Shown here: in pieces, positions 43,522 through 51,578 of the stretch
Layout: every line of letters begins with the position of its first letter
How positions within the stretch are numbered: the first letter of the stretch is position 1
NCBI RefSeq assembly: GCF_036347055.1
Contig: NZ_CP108882.1
Coordinates: forward strand, 1,364,001-1,428,000
Direction: 5' to 3'
From: Streptomyces sp. NBC_00820
Lineage (GTDB): Bacteria; Actinomycetota; Actinomycetes; Streptomycetales; Streptomycetaceae
Length of the DNA stretch: 64,000 nucleotides
Notes under the pieces: generated by a model
Told to the model about the DNA's origin: nothing
Databases searched by the model: none
What the model saw: only the letters and a program-made list of their open reading frames with translations
Position numbers and translations under genes: made by a program

Positions 43522-43687
43522 TAGGGGGTGTCGTTTGGATCAGCTCGGGTCCGCGACGCCCGGCACGGCACCTCGCCGCGTTGTCGGATCAGCCGAGTAC
43601 GTCCAGTACGCGGCAGATCCTCCGCCTTGCGAGGCACCGCACCGGACGCCGCGGCCTGATCCGACCTGATCCAAACGACACCCCCTA
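43522..43687. mobile_element. MITE-like palindromic element B, copy 2 (inverted)
   Basis: Same ends as copy 1 (GGGGGTGTCGTTTGGATCAG and complement) and, read on the opposite strand, the same interior with a few substitutions and a 4-bp length difference. TTAG borders it on the left, CTAG on the right, fitting a YTAR target with TA duplication. Its right TAG forms the stop codon of the MocR gene. Copy 1 and copy 2 are in opposite orientation and bracket about 4 kb. Confidence 0.8.
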
Positions 43688-45025
43688 GCTGTACGCGCGC
43701 GCTGGCACCGGACCCGCCGCCGCCGCGATCGCGTCCGCCAAGGGATCGACCTCGGCCGGAGTCAGTGTGGACACCGTGATGCGGATTCCCGGTGGCGTGT
43801 TCAGGCGGTAGCGGGCGCCAGGGGAGACCGCCCAGCCCGCGTGCAGCAGGCGGGCGACCGTCGCGGTCTCGTCGCGGACCGGCACCCACACGTTCAAGCC
43901 GCTCCTGCCGTGGGCGACGACACCGCGCCGGGCGAGGGCGTCGACCAGCCGGCCCCGGCGGCTGCCGTACGCCTCGGCCACCGCCGCCCCGTCCACCGCG
44001 CCCTCGGTCCACAGCCGGACCACGGCCCGCTGGAGCAGCAGACTCACCCAGCCCGGACCCAGCCGCTGGCGCCCCCGCACCCGGTCCACCGTGACGGGGT
44101 CGCCGGTGAGGACGGCGAGGCGCAGGTCGGGGCCGTAGGCCTTGGCCACGGAGCGGACGAAGGCCCAGTGGCGGGTGACGCCGGCCAGCGGGTGCAGCGG
44201 GAGGTCCACGATGCCGTGCCCGTGGTCGTCCTCGACGAGGAGGGTCTCCGGATGATCGCGCAGCACCGCGCGCAGGGCACGCGCGCGCGTGGCGCTCACC
44301 GAGGCCCCGGTCGGATTCTGCGCGCGGTCGGTGACGAGCAGGGCGCGCGCCCCGGCGTCCAGGGCGCGGCGCAGGTCCTCCTCGCGCGGGCCGTCGTCGT
44401 CCACGCCCACCGGCACCGTGCGCAGCCCCAGCGCCGGGACGAGGTCGAGGGTGCGACCCCAGCCGGGGTCCTCCACGGCGACCGCGTCGCCGGGCTTGAG
44501 GTGTGCGGACAGGACGCGTTCGACGGCGTCGAGCGAGCCCGAGGTGACGGTGAGCGGTCCTTCGGGGACGCCGTCGGCGGCGAGTCCGGCCCGGGCGAGG
44601 CGCGCCAGGTCCGGGTCCACGGGGTCGGCGCCGTACAGGACGGGCGCCCGGTCCGCGTCCGCCGCCGCGGCCGCGAACGCGGGGGCGAGGGGCGGGAGCA
44701 GTGCCGGGTCGGGGTTGCCGCTGGAGAGGTCCCGTACCCCGGCGGGCACCTCCACCCGCAGGTCCTCGCGCCCCGTCGTGGCCGGCTTGGGCCGGACCCG
44801 GCTGCCCCGGCGCCCGGCGGTCTCGATCACCCCGCGCTCGCGCAGGGTGCGGTAGGCGGCCGCGACCGTGTTCGGGTTCACCCCGAGCGCGGTCGCCAAC
44901 TCCCGCATGGGAGGCAGCGGTTGGCCCGGTTCCAGCTCTCCGGCGCCGACCGCGCGCTCGACACTGGCCGCGATCTCCGCAGCACCCCGACCCTGAATCG
45001 GATACTCTCCTAGCACAAACTCCAT
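43685..45025 (-). CDS. MocR-type (GntR-HTH/aminotransferase) regulator
   Basis: A 446-residue fusion. Residues 10-75 are a GntR winged helix (AAEIAASVERAVGAGELEPG, PNTVAAAYRTLRERGVIE). The rest is a fold-type I aminotransferase domain with the PLP-lysine in RSVAKAYGPDLRLAVLTG near 278 and NPTG near 225. It should be a PLP-sensing PdxR-like activator or repressor. The stop TAG is formed by the border of MITE copy 2, so its native C-terminus may have been different. Divergent to a PPOX-fold gene, its likely target. Confidence 0.9.
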   Translation of the reverse strand: MEFVLGEYPIQGRGAAEIAASVERAVGAGELEPGQPLPPMRELATALGVNPNTVAAAYRTLRERGVIETAGRRGSRVRPKPATTGREDLRVEVPAGVRDLSSGNPDPALLPPLAPAFAAAAADADRAPVLYGADPVDPDLARLARAGLAADGVPEGPLTVTSGSLDAVERVLSAHLKPGDAVAVEDPGWGRTLDLVPALGLRTVPVGVDDDGPREEDLRRALDAGARALLVTDRAQNPTGASVSATRARALRAVLRDHPETLLVEDDHGHGIVDLPLHPLAGVTRHWAFVRSVAKAYGPDLRLAVLTGDPVTVDRVRGRQRLGPGWVSLLLQRAVVRLWTEGAVDGAAVAEAYGSRRGRLVDALARRGVVAHGRSGLNVWVPVRDETATVARLLHAGWAVSPGARYRLNTPPGIRITVSTLTPAEVDPLADAIAAAAGPVPARAYS

Positions 45026-45039
45026 TATGCACTAGTGCA
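45006..45039. promoter_or_regulatory. MocR operator region
   Basis: TGCACTAGTGCA (45028-45039) is a perfect palindrome in the 54-bp divergent gap. CTAGCACAA (near 45010) and CTAGTGCAA (45032-45040) also make a direct repeat, the site layout favoured by MocR proteins. Assignment is inferred. Confidence 0.5.
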
Positions 45040-45079
45040 ATACCTCAGGCCAGCCACCGCCACCTTGGAGGGAACACCC

Positions 45080-45760
45080 ATGCACGGGGAAACGGCACCG
45101 CAGTCCACCGCCTACACGCCGACCGACCGCACCGTGCCCACGCGCTCCGCACAGCGGGCGTCGTACGACAGGGACCTGGTGCACGCGATACTCGACGAGG
45201 GCTACGTCTGCCATCTCGGGTTCGTCCGCGACGGCGCCCCGGTGGTACTGCCGACGCTGTACGCCCGGGTCGGCGAGCGCCTCTACGTCCACGGGTCCAC
45301 CGGTTCGCGCCCGCTGCGGATGAGCGGTGCGGCCGACCCGGGGCTGCCGGTGTGCCTGACGGTCACCCACGTCGACGGGCTGGTGCTGGCCCGCTCCGCC
45401 TTCCACCACTCCGTCAACTACCGCTCGGTGATGGTGCACGGCACCGCCCACGAGGTCACCGACCCCGAGGAGCGGCGCCTCGCCCTGGACGCGCTGGTGG
45501 ATCACGTGGTCCCGGGCCGGGCGGCCGACTCCCGGCCCGCGAACAAGAAGGAGCTGGCCGCCACCGCGGTCATCCGCCTCGACCTCGACGAGGTCTCGGC
45601 CAAGACGCGCACGGGCGACGCCAACGACGAACCCGAGGACCTCTCCCTGCCGCACTGGGCCGGCGTCCTGCCGCTCCGCAAGGGGTACGACACCCCCGTC
45701 GCCAACGCCGACCTGGCGCCCGGCGTCGAACTGCCGGACTACCTGTCGGCACCGGCGTAA
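45080..45760 (+). CDS. Pyridoxamine-oxidase-fold flavoprotein (NimA-like)
   Basis: A 226-residue split-barrel protein: VHAILDEGYVCHLGFVRDGA, LYARVGERLYVHGSTGSRPL and ANKKELAATAVIRLDLDEVS match the FMN-binding group related to nitroimidazole-resistance proteins. GGAGGGAA precedes ATG 45080. Divergence from a PLP-sensing MocR gives a functional clue: it may act in vitamin B6 metabolism or salvage, though sequence alone does not show PNP oxidation. Confidence 0.82.
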   Translation: MHGETAPQSTAYTPTDRTVPTRSAQRASYDRDLVHAILDEGYVCHLGFVRDGAPVVLPTLYARVGERLYVHGSTGSRPLRMSGAADPGLPVCLTVTHVDGLVLARSAFHHSVNYRSVMVHGTAHEVTDPEERRLALDALVDHVVPGRAADSRPANKKELAATAVIRLDLDEVSAKTRTGDANDEPEDLSLPHWAGVLPLRKGYDTPVANADLAPGVELPDYLSAPA

Positions 45761-45778
45761 GGTCCGGCCCGGCCCCGG

Positions 45779-46723
45779 TCAGACCGTGACCGGCTCCCGC
45801 TGTCCGCCCCCTCGCACCTCGCTCACCGCGAGCCCCGCGACCGCGCCGAGCATCAGCAGGGTGCCGGTCACGGTGGCCGCCGTAAGGCGCTCACCGAGCA
45901 GGACGACGGCGAGCACGGCCGCGGTCACGGGCTCCAGCAGCATGATCACGGAGACGGTGGCGGACCGTACGACGGCCGCGCCCGCGAAGTAGAGGGCGTA
46001 GGCGAGGGCCGTCGGGACGGACGCGATGTAGGCAAGCAGGACCAGCAGGCGCACCGGATGGACCGTGTGCGGGAGCAGCCCCTCGTGCAGGGCGAACGGC
46101 AGCAGGCACAGGGTGGTGACCGCGAAGGCCCAGATCGTGGTGCCGGAGGAGTCGGCGGCGCCGTCACGCCCCCACCACCGGGTCAGCAGGGTCATCGCGC
46201 TGTAGCCGGCGGCCGACACGAGCGCGAGGAGCACGCCCGCCGGGCGGACCGTGGCGGCGGAGCCGCCGAGGGTGAGCACGGCCAGCCCGGCGAGCGCCCC
46301 GGCGATCGCGAGGACACCGCCGGCGCCCAGCCGCTCCCCCAGGACCAGCCGGGCACCGAGCGCGATGAGGACCGGGCCGGCGCCGAGGGTGACCACGGTG
46401 CCCACGGCCAGACCGGTCGACTGCACGGCCGCGAAGTAGGCGGTCTGGAACACGGCCAGGCCGATGCCGGTGGCGACGGACCTCCTCACCCGCAGGCGCA
46501 GGGGTTCGGACGCGGCCGGTGCGACCGGACGACGCGTCAGGCGGCCCGCCAGCAGCAGGGCGAGTCCGACGGCGCAGCGCCAGAAGGAGAGGGTGAAGGG
46601 GCCCATGTCAGCCGCGCGGTAGACCAGCGAGGCGGCGGCGCCCGCGGTGCCCCAGGTGGCACCGGTGACGATCAGATAGAGCAGGCCACGTCCGACGGAC
46701 AGGCCGGAGACAGTGTTCGACAC
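45779..46723 (-). CDS. EamA-family transporter
   Basis: A 314-residue, ten-helix DMT-type exporter ([59 protein letters not shown]). GTG 46723 has GGAGA 7 bases ahead. It faces the PPOX-like gene tail to tail (18-bp gap) and lies near a second EamA gene (46919-47923), suggesting duplicated exporters. Substrate unknown. Confidence 0.85.
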   Translation of the reverse strand: MSNTVSGLSVGRGLLYLIVTGATWGTAGAAASLVYRAADMGPFTLSFWRCAVGLALLLAGRLTRRPVAPAASEPLRLRVRRSVATGIGLAVFQTAYFAAVQSTGLAVGTVVTLGAGPVLIALGARLVLGERLGAGGVLAIAGALAGLAVLTLGGSAATVRPAGVLLALVSAAGYSAMTLLTRWWGRDGAADSSGTTIWAFAVTTLCLLPFALHEGLLPHTVHPVRLLVLLAYIASVPTALAYALYFAGAAVVRSATVSVIMLLEPVTAAVLAVVLLGERLTAATVTGTLLMLGAVAGLAVSEVRGGGQREPVTV

Positions 46724-46918
46724 GAGTTTTTCTCCGCAGAAGCGCACTCGGGAGTGCGGAAGACGAAAGGCGTCCCGCGGCGGCGGGGCGCACGGACTTC
46801 ATCTGCGGGCAGCACCGTCCCGCCCGGCGCTGTGCGCGTCGGGCGCGTTCTTCCCGGAGGCCCGCCTCAGGCGGCCGGGGGCGGAAGGACGAGTGCGTTC
46901 GAAGGCATGATCGTCACC

Positions 46919-47923
46919 TTACGCAGCCGTGCCCCGGGCGGACAACTCCCTTTCCGCGCCGCTGCCCGCGACCGTTGCCGGGGTGCCCTTGGCGGGCGCC
47001 GAGGACTGCGCGATGAACGCGCCGACGAGTACGACGGCACCACCGGCGACCTGCGGCGCGGACAGGTGCTCCCCGAGGAGCACCCAGGCCAGCACGGTCG
47101 CGATGACCGCCTCCAGGCACGCGACGACCCCCGCGACCTGCGGTGACAGCCGCCGTACCGACAGCACGCCGGTGACGTACGCGACGACCGTGGCGACGAG
47201 CACGATCCAGCCGATCAGTACGACCGCCGGAACCTCGGTGCCGTCCATGTGCACGGAGCCGGTCAGCACCGCCCGGTTCATCGTCCACGGACGGGCCACG
47301 ACGGTGAGCACGGCGGCGCCGACCAGCAGCCCGTAGGCGATCACGCCCAGCGGGTCGGGCGCCTGCTCACCCGCGTCGCCGCCCTGGTCGGAGAGGATGA
47401 AGTAGCCGACCTGGCAGCAGGCGGCACCGAGTGCGAACAGCAGGCCGAGCACGTCGAACCGGAGCCCCGACCACACCTCCACGACGCAGGCGAGCCCGCC
47501 GGCGGCGAGGACCACGCCGAGCGCGGCGGCCCGCGTCACCGGCCGCCGCTGCACGAACCGCACCCAGCCGAGCACCAGCGCGGGCGCCAGGTACTCCACG
47601 AGCAGCGCGACCCCGACCGGGATGCGGGAGAGCGCGGCGAAGTAGCAGGCCTGGACACCGGCGACGGCGAGCAGTCCGAAGCCGACGAGCAGCGCGGGGC
47701 GCCGGCGTACCAGGCCGCGGTGGCGCACGGCGAGCGGCAGCATGACCAGCGCGGCCCCGGTCACCCGCAGCCACACCACGTGCAGCGGTTCGAGTCCCGC
47801 CTCGATCAGCGGCTTCGCCGCCACCCCCGACCCTCCGAAGGCCAGCGCCGACAGCAGCGCGAGCCCTGTACCGACTCCCTTGCCGTGGCCGCCCCGGCCG
47901 CTCTCAGACATATGCACGGGCAC
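46919..47923 (-). CDS. EamA-family transporter
   Basis: A 334-residue ten-helix DMT protein (LALLSALAFGGSGVAAKPLI, CYFAALSRIPVGVALLVEYL, VACLEAVIATVLAWVLLGEH). GTG 47923 or ATG 47911 are both possible starts; neither has a ribosome site. The 195-bp gap to the next EamA gene holds only an AT-poor GC-rich spacer. It is the third EamA in 6 kb. Confidence 0.85.
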   Translation of the reverse strand: MPVHMSESGRGGHGKGVGTGLALLSALAFGGSGVAAKPLIEAGLEPLHVVWLRVTGAALVMLPLAVRHRGLVRRRPALLVGFGLLAVAGVQACYFAALSRIPVGVALLVEYLAPALVLGWVRFVQRRPVTRAAALGVVLAAGGLACVVEVWSGLRFDVLGLLFALGAACCQVGYFILSDQGGDAGEQAPDPLGVIAYGLLVGAAVLTVVARPWTMNRAVLTGSVHMDGTEVPAVVLIGWIVLVATVVAYVTGVLSVRRLSPQVAGVVACLEAVIATVLAWVLLGEHLSAPQVAGGAVVLVGAFIAQSSAPAKGTPATVAGSGAERELSARGTAA

Positions 47924-48144
47924 ATGATGACAGGGGACGACATGAGCGTCACCCCTGTTGACACCTGTCTCAGGGGGTGGACGGACGAAGCGGGCGAACT
48001 CGTCCGCGCAGGCCTGGGGACTCTCTTACGGATCTTGTTACTTCAGTCCTCGGGCCTGCCGATTTGCGACAGCTGACAGGTGGAGTGCATGCGAGGGCGT
48101 AATCCGATGGCAGCCGTCTCTGCTGAGTCCGTACGGTCGGTGGA

Positions 48145-48420
48145 ATGACACAGAGCACTGTGGACCCGGCGAAAATCACGCCCGAGATGGCCGCGCAGAT
48201 CCGCACCTGGCGGGTGGATGAAGACCTCACCTGGCGCTCCGTGGCCCAGGCCGCGACCGACCTGTGGGGGTCCGAGTGGGGCAGCAACCAGATCTACGGC
48301 CGTGACCTCTGTGTGGCCGCAGCGAAGGTGATGGGTGAGGACCCCGACCAGGAACCGTGGAACCGACCCCGCCAGACGCTTCCCTGGATCAGCGGGGGGA
48401 CCACGGATGGCCCGGGATGA
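48145..48420 (+). CDS. Small hypothetical protein
   Basis: A 91-residue acidic protein, likely helical (ITPEMAAQIRTWRVDEDLTW, ATDLWGSEWGSNQIYGRDLC). It might be a small DNA-binding or phage/ICE-derived protein, but no homologue is identified. TACGGT at 48132-48137 lies 7 bases before the ATG, so leaderless initiation is likely. A second frame (ATG 48407) overlaps its end but is not supported. Confidence 0.65.
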   Translation: MTQSTVDPAKITPEMAAQIRTWRVDEDLTWRSVAQAATDLWGSEWGSNQIYGRDLCVAAAKVMGEDPDQEPWNRPRQTLPWISGGTTDGPG

Positions 48421-48598
48421 GTTGGATCAGCGCGGGATGCAATGTCCCGCAGAGGCGGGTGTTCGTGTGTCTCTGCAGGGCTACTGGAGGCCGCCCCCCT
48501 GGGTGACGTGCGAACCGGCGCGCTGTCACCTGCAGTTGCAGCTGGATGCGCTGCCTGGCCTTTCCCGGCGGACGCTGACACGCGAATACCGGCGCGCG

Positions 48599-48632
48599 CC
48601 AAGGTGGCCCGGCCGGGGTCGGGCCACCTTGG
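48599..48632 (-). terminator. Strong terminator hairpin
   Basis: CCAAGGTGGCCCG (48599-48611) pairs perfectly with CGGGCCACCTTGG (48620-48632), an 8-base loop and 13-bp stem, 11 bp past the stop of the DUF4267 gene. Confidence 0.85.
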
Positions 48633-48642
48633 ACCGATGGGT

Positions 48643-49068
48643 TCAGGCGGGCTGCGGGGCGGGCGTCGCCGGAACGGCCGCGACCCTGCGGGTCTCGCGC
48701 ATCATCAGCAGGCCGTTGACCACCATCAGCGTCGCGGTCAGGCCGTGGACGCCGAGCGCGGTGGCCACGGAGCCGTGGTGGGCCAGCACGTTGCTCATGT
48801 CGCCGTACGCGGCGAGGGCCTCCACCAGCAGCACCCAGCCCAGCGCCCGGCGGTGGCCCGTCACCAGCAGGATGCCCAGGACCAGGGCCAAGACGACGTC
48901 GCGGATTCCCTTGATGATCAGGAAGCCGTCACCGTCGCCGGACGGCCAGCTCGGCAGGCCGTAGCCCGGCACCGTCGTCTCCGGGCTCAGGATGAACTCG
49001 GTCCCGAACCAGAGGATGAAGAGGATGAAGGCGGCGGCCAGGACGGTGTTGATCTTCTTCAGCGACAT
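48643..49068 (-). CDS. DUF4267-type small membrane protein
   Basis: A 141-residue protein with four helices (NTVLAAAFILFILWFGTEFI, IIKGIRDVVLALVLGILLVT, WVLLVEALAAYGDMSNVLAH, GLTATLMVVNGLLMM) matching the DUF4267 layout. GGAGAAG lies ahead of the ATG. Function unknown; adjacent genes (decayed hemerythrin, ABM, DUF1772, TetR) suggest an aromatic/quinone or reactive-oxygen detoxification island. Confidence 0.75.
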   Translation of the reverse strand: MSLKKINTVLAAAFILFILWFGTEFILSPETTVPGYGLPSWPSGDGDGFLIIKGIRDVVLALVLGILLVTGHRRALGWVLLVEALAAYGDMSNVLAHHGSVATALGVHGLTATLMVVNGLLMMRETRRVAAVPATPAPQPA

Positions 49069-49130
49069 TGTTCTTCTCCATGCGAGTCTTCGCGAGTCTG
49101 GTGGAGCCTGGTGTGTCGTATGGGGCCTGG

Positions 49131-49400
49131 TCAGACGGCGCGGACGCGGCTGATGTGGCGGGCGTAGCGAGGGCGACCGATGACGTGCCAGATGTCGCGT
49201 ACCGGCGCGGGGAGAGCGGACGGGGGCGTGCGCCCTAGGTGTTCTGTCCACGCCGGGACCGCGGCGTCCAGCGTGGTCTCAACGCGCTCGTGCTGGGCCT
49301 GCATACGCAGGAGGATGTCCGCCTCCGGATCGACCGGGCAGGAGCGGCGGCCACAGTATTTCGGGCCGGCCGCGCACCCGCCCGGACCATGCTGGGCGAC
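49131..49400 (-). pseudogene. Decayed hemerythrin-domain gene
   Basis: The minus-strand frame just upstream of the DUF4267 gene reads GRPEILWPPLL, then, after a one-base frameshift near 49345, EADILLRMQAQHERVETTLD and PPSALPAPVRDIWHVIGRPR. These match consecutive parts of Streptomyces hemerythrin-type (HHE) domain proteins, in the right order, but the block holding the second pair of iron ligands (the HLDEEE helix) is missing and the N-terminus is absent. It is a frameshifted, deleted relic with no start. Confidence 0.6.
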
Positions 49401-49436
49401 GAGGGCTACAGCAGCCGTGCTGCTACAGCTGTCGTG

Positions 49437-49787
49437 TCATCCGTCGATCTGCTCGAAGATGTGCGGGTACGACACGATGTCGTCGGGGAAGTCGGCTGCC
49501 ATGCGCTGGAACTCCGGGTTGGCGAACGCCGTGGCGAGAGCCTCGGTCGAGTCCCAGACCGCGACGTTCATCAGAAGCTGACTGTCCGCCGTTCCCTTGT
49601 GCATCTGCAGTGAGACGAATCCCGGCTGAGCCTTCATGAACTCGGCCTGCCTCCGAAAGAGGGCCAGGAACGCTTCAGTCCTCTCCTTCGGGACGAAGAA
49701 GGTGTTGGCCAGGACGATGGGCCCGGTCTTCTCCTTGAACTGCGCGAACATCGGCGTGTGCGGGTCGAGACTCTGCAGCTTGGCCAT
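49437..49787 (-). CDS. Antibiotic biosynthesis monooxygenase (ABM)-domain protein
   Basis: A 116-residue dimeric ferredoxin-like barrel of the ABM family (IVLANTFFVPKERTEAFLAL, FRRQAEFMKAQPGFVSLQMH, LMNVAVWDSTEALATAF). Members are cofactor-free monooxygenases or stress-protective proteins. It is followed, 45 bp upstream on the same strand, by a DUF1772 gene; the two appear to be one operon with a TetR divergent to it. Confidence 0.85.
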   Translation of the reverse strand: MAKLQSLDPHTPMFAQFKEKTGPIVLANTFFVPKERTEAFLALFRRQAEFMKAQPGFVSLQMHKGTADSQLLMNVAVWDSTEALATAFANPEFQRMAADFPDDIVSYPHIFEQIDG

Positions 49788-49832
49788 TTTCGGTACTTCC
49801 TCTCCGCTGTCGGTCAGTGGGTGGTGGGTGGC

Positions 49833-50279
49833 TCAGGTGAGGGCGGCGACCAGCAGGGCGAAGGCGGCGATGATGACCGCGACGCGGACGTAGTGGAAGC
49901 GGTCCCAGCGGTTCATCTGCTCCTTCCAGTCCTCAGGCCGGTTGTCTGGGGTCCACGCCTTGCCCCGGTTGTTGATCGGGACGAGCAGCAGGATCGACAT
50001 GACCACGCTGACGACCAGCAGCGCGCCGGCTGTGACGACGAGGCCGGCGCCGTGGTGGTGCCATCCGGCGACGGCCCAGACCGCGACGAGGACGAGCGAT
50101 CCGATGTACCAGAACGGCATCACGGCGCCGAGCATCCGGCCCCCGTGGGCACGGCCGAGTTGGCCACTGTCCTCCGGGAGTGCGTTGAAGATCCGGTTCA
50201 TGACGAAGGCGACGGAGAACTCCACCCCCACCATCACGCCGACGACCACGGTGGTGACGATCTCAAGTGCGTTGAGCAT
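49833..50279 (-). CDS. DUF1772-family membrane protein (anthrone oxygenase-like)
   Basis: A 148-residue four-helix membrane protein (MLNALEIVTTVVVGVMVGVE, FWYIGSLVLVAVWAVAGWHH, LLVVSVVMSILLLVPINNRG). Some DUF1772 proteins are anthrone oxygenases, which would fit an ABM partner. AGAGGGG precedes ATG 50279. Expression is probably controlled by the divergent TetR via CTAGC-N3-GCTAG operators. Confidence 0.78.
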   Translation of the reverse strand: MLNALEIVTTVVVGVMVGVEFSVAFVMNRIFNALPEDSGQLGRAHGGRMLGAVMPFWYIGSLVLVAVWAVAGWHHHGAGLVVTAGALLVVSVVMSILLLVPINNRGKAWTPDNRPEDWKEQMNRWDRFHYVRVAVIIAAFALLVAALT

Positions 50280-50296
50280 GACTACCCCTCTGGCGT

Positions 50297-50360
50297 CTAG
50301 CATCGCTAGGTGATGAGGCAACGCTAGTACTGCTGCCGCTTGATTGTCTAGCGGTGCTAG
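50297..50360. promoter_or_regulatory. Two perfect CTAGC-N3-GCTAG operators
   Basis: CTAGC-ATC-GCTAG at 50297-50309 and CTAGC-GGT-GCTAG at 50348-50360 are perfect inverted repeats on either side of a 90-bp divergent gap; an extra half-site GCTAG lies near 50333. The right copy overlaps the TetR -10 (TAGGAT, 50358-50363) and the left one is just ahead of DUF1772, which is the pattern for a repressor of both genes. Confidence 0.7.
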
Positions 50361-50369
50361 GATCGAATC

Positions 50370-50948
50370 ATGTCGGTAAAAGAACGCAAGGAGCGCGAAC
50401 GGGCGAGCCGGGAGCGCCTCATCGTGGCCACCGCCCGCGAACTCGCCGAGCAGCAGGGCTGGGACGCAGTCACCACCCGCCAGCTCGCCGAGCGCATCGA
50501 ATACAGCCAGCCCGTCCTCTACAGCCACTTCCGCGGCAAACGGGAGATCATCGGCGCCGTCGCCCTGGAGGGCGCCGCCGAGCTAGCCGCGGCGGTGCGC
50601 GCCGCGACCGCCGCCGCAGACGGCCCGCGCGAGCGGGTGTACGCCCTCGCCCGCGCCTACCTCGACTTCGCCGCACGCAACCCGGCGGTCTACGACGCCA
50701 TCTTCCAGCTCGACGGCGGCCTGCCGTACGCACAGGAGGACACCCCGGAACCCCTCAAGGACGCCTTCGCCGCACTGCTGGAGAGCCTCGACGAGGTCGC
50801 CGGGGACGGCGTCGCCCCGGGGCTGTTCACCGAGGTGTTCTGGGCGTCCCTGCACGGACTGGCGACCCTGACCAGGTCGGGACGACTGCCGCCAGAGGAC
50901 GCCGAGCCGAGGGTGGAGCTGCTGGTGGACCGGCTCGCCATGGTCTGA
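50370..50948 (+). CDS. TetR-family regulator
   Basis: A 192-residue TetR protein: N-terminal HTH ERASRERLIVATARELAEQQ, TTRQLAERIEYSQPVLYSHF, and a helical ligand domain ending PRVELLVDRLAMV. Start ATG 50370 is 6 bases after a TAGGAT -10, which is inside the right operator; autorepression and repression of DUF1772-ABM are expected. Confidence 0.88.
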   Translation: MSVKERKERERASRERLIVATARELAEQQGWDAVTTRQLAERIEYSQPVLYSHFRGKREIIGAVALEGAAELAAAVRAATAAADGPRERVYALARAYLDFAARNPAVYDAIFQLDGGLPYAQEDTPEPLKDAFAALLESLDEVAGDGVAPGLFTEVFWASLHGLATLTRSGRLPPEDAEPRVELLVDRLAMV

Positions 50949-51316
50949 CACACCATCCCGGCGGGCACGCAGCCGGGGCCCTCGGGCCCCGCCGCGCCTG
51001 CCTGCGGCATCGCTTCCGGTCGCACGCGCCCACACGGCGCAGCCACAGATCGACGGGCCCCGCACCCCGAACAGTCGCCCGCCCAGGAAGCTGCGATGCT
51101 CATTGATCACGGCCCGATACACGCCCTGACGCCGCGTCTTTCGCCGGTGCCCTCGTCATCCTCGCCGAGGTGGACGGTCGCCGGGTCACGCAGTGGGCGC
51201 AGGCCCTCGACCGTACAGACAAGACAAGGCCCAAGACAAAGCTCACCGCACCCCACAAACGCGTTCGACCCCTGGCTCCCACGCCCCTTACGAGACACGG
51301 CAGCTGTGCCTGAACA
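50949..51316. other. Spacer without a supported gene
   Basis: GC-rich, no coding bias in either strand, no clear hairpin. Directly follows the TetR gene and leads into the ligase relic. Confidence 0.4.
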
Positions 51317-51540
51317 ACCGGCGCCCTGGAGAGAGTCGTACCAGGACTGGGCGAGCTCCAGGTCGTCCGTCGCGCTCACGGCCTGAATGGGCGACGATGC
51401 CGGCAATCCGTCCACAAGGTCCAGCAGGGCGGCGCGACGCCATGAGTACGGCCGTGCCCGGACGCCCCCGGTCGGCAGTGCGAGAACATCCCACACGGAA
51501 GCGCGCAGGTTCGTGGATTCCTGGAGGCGTACGAATCTGA
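51317..51540 (-). pseudogene. Relic of an ATP-dependent DNA ligase
   Basis: The minus-strand frame reads FVRLQESTNLRASVWDVLAL then GVRARPYSWRRAALLDLV and DLELAQSWYDSLQGAG. This is the segment around motif III and the following RPYxxRR of actinobacterial ATP-dependent ligases, in order, about 70 residues. The rest of the ligase is missing and stops follow. The relic ends at the Clp-N terminator hairpin. Confidence 0.5.
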
Positions 51541-51559
51541 ACCCGCCCTGACGGCGGGT
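51541..51559 (-). terminator. Terminator of the Clp-N gene
   Basis: ACCCGCC pairs with GGCGGGT around a five-base loop (CTGAC), 20 bp past the stop of the minus-strand Clp-N gene. Confidence 0.55.
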
Positions 51560-51578
51560 GATTTGACGACTTCACCGC

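Noticed and set aside
48407..48640. Possible gene overlapping the end of the 91-residue protein
   Set aside because: It runs through a strong terminator and on into the antisense of the DUF4267 gene; only the ATG overlap looked attractive.
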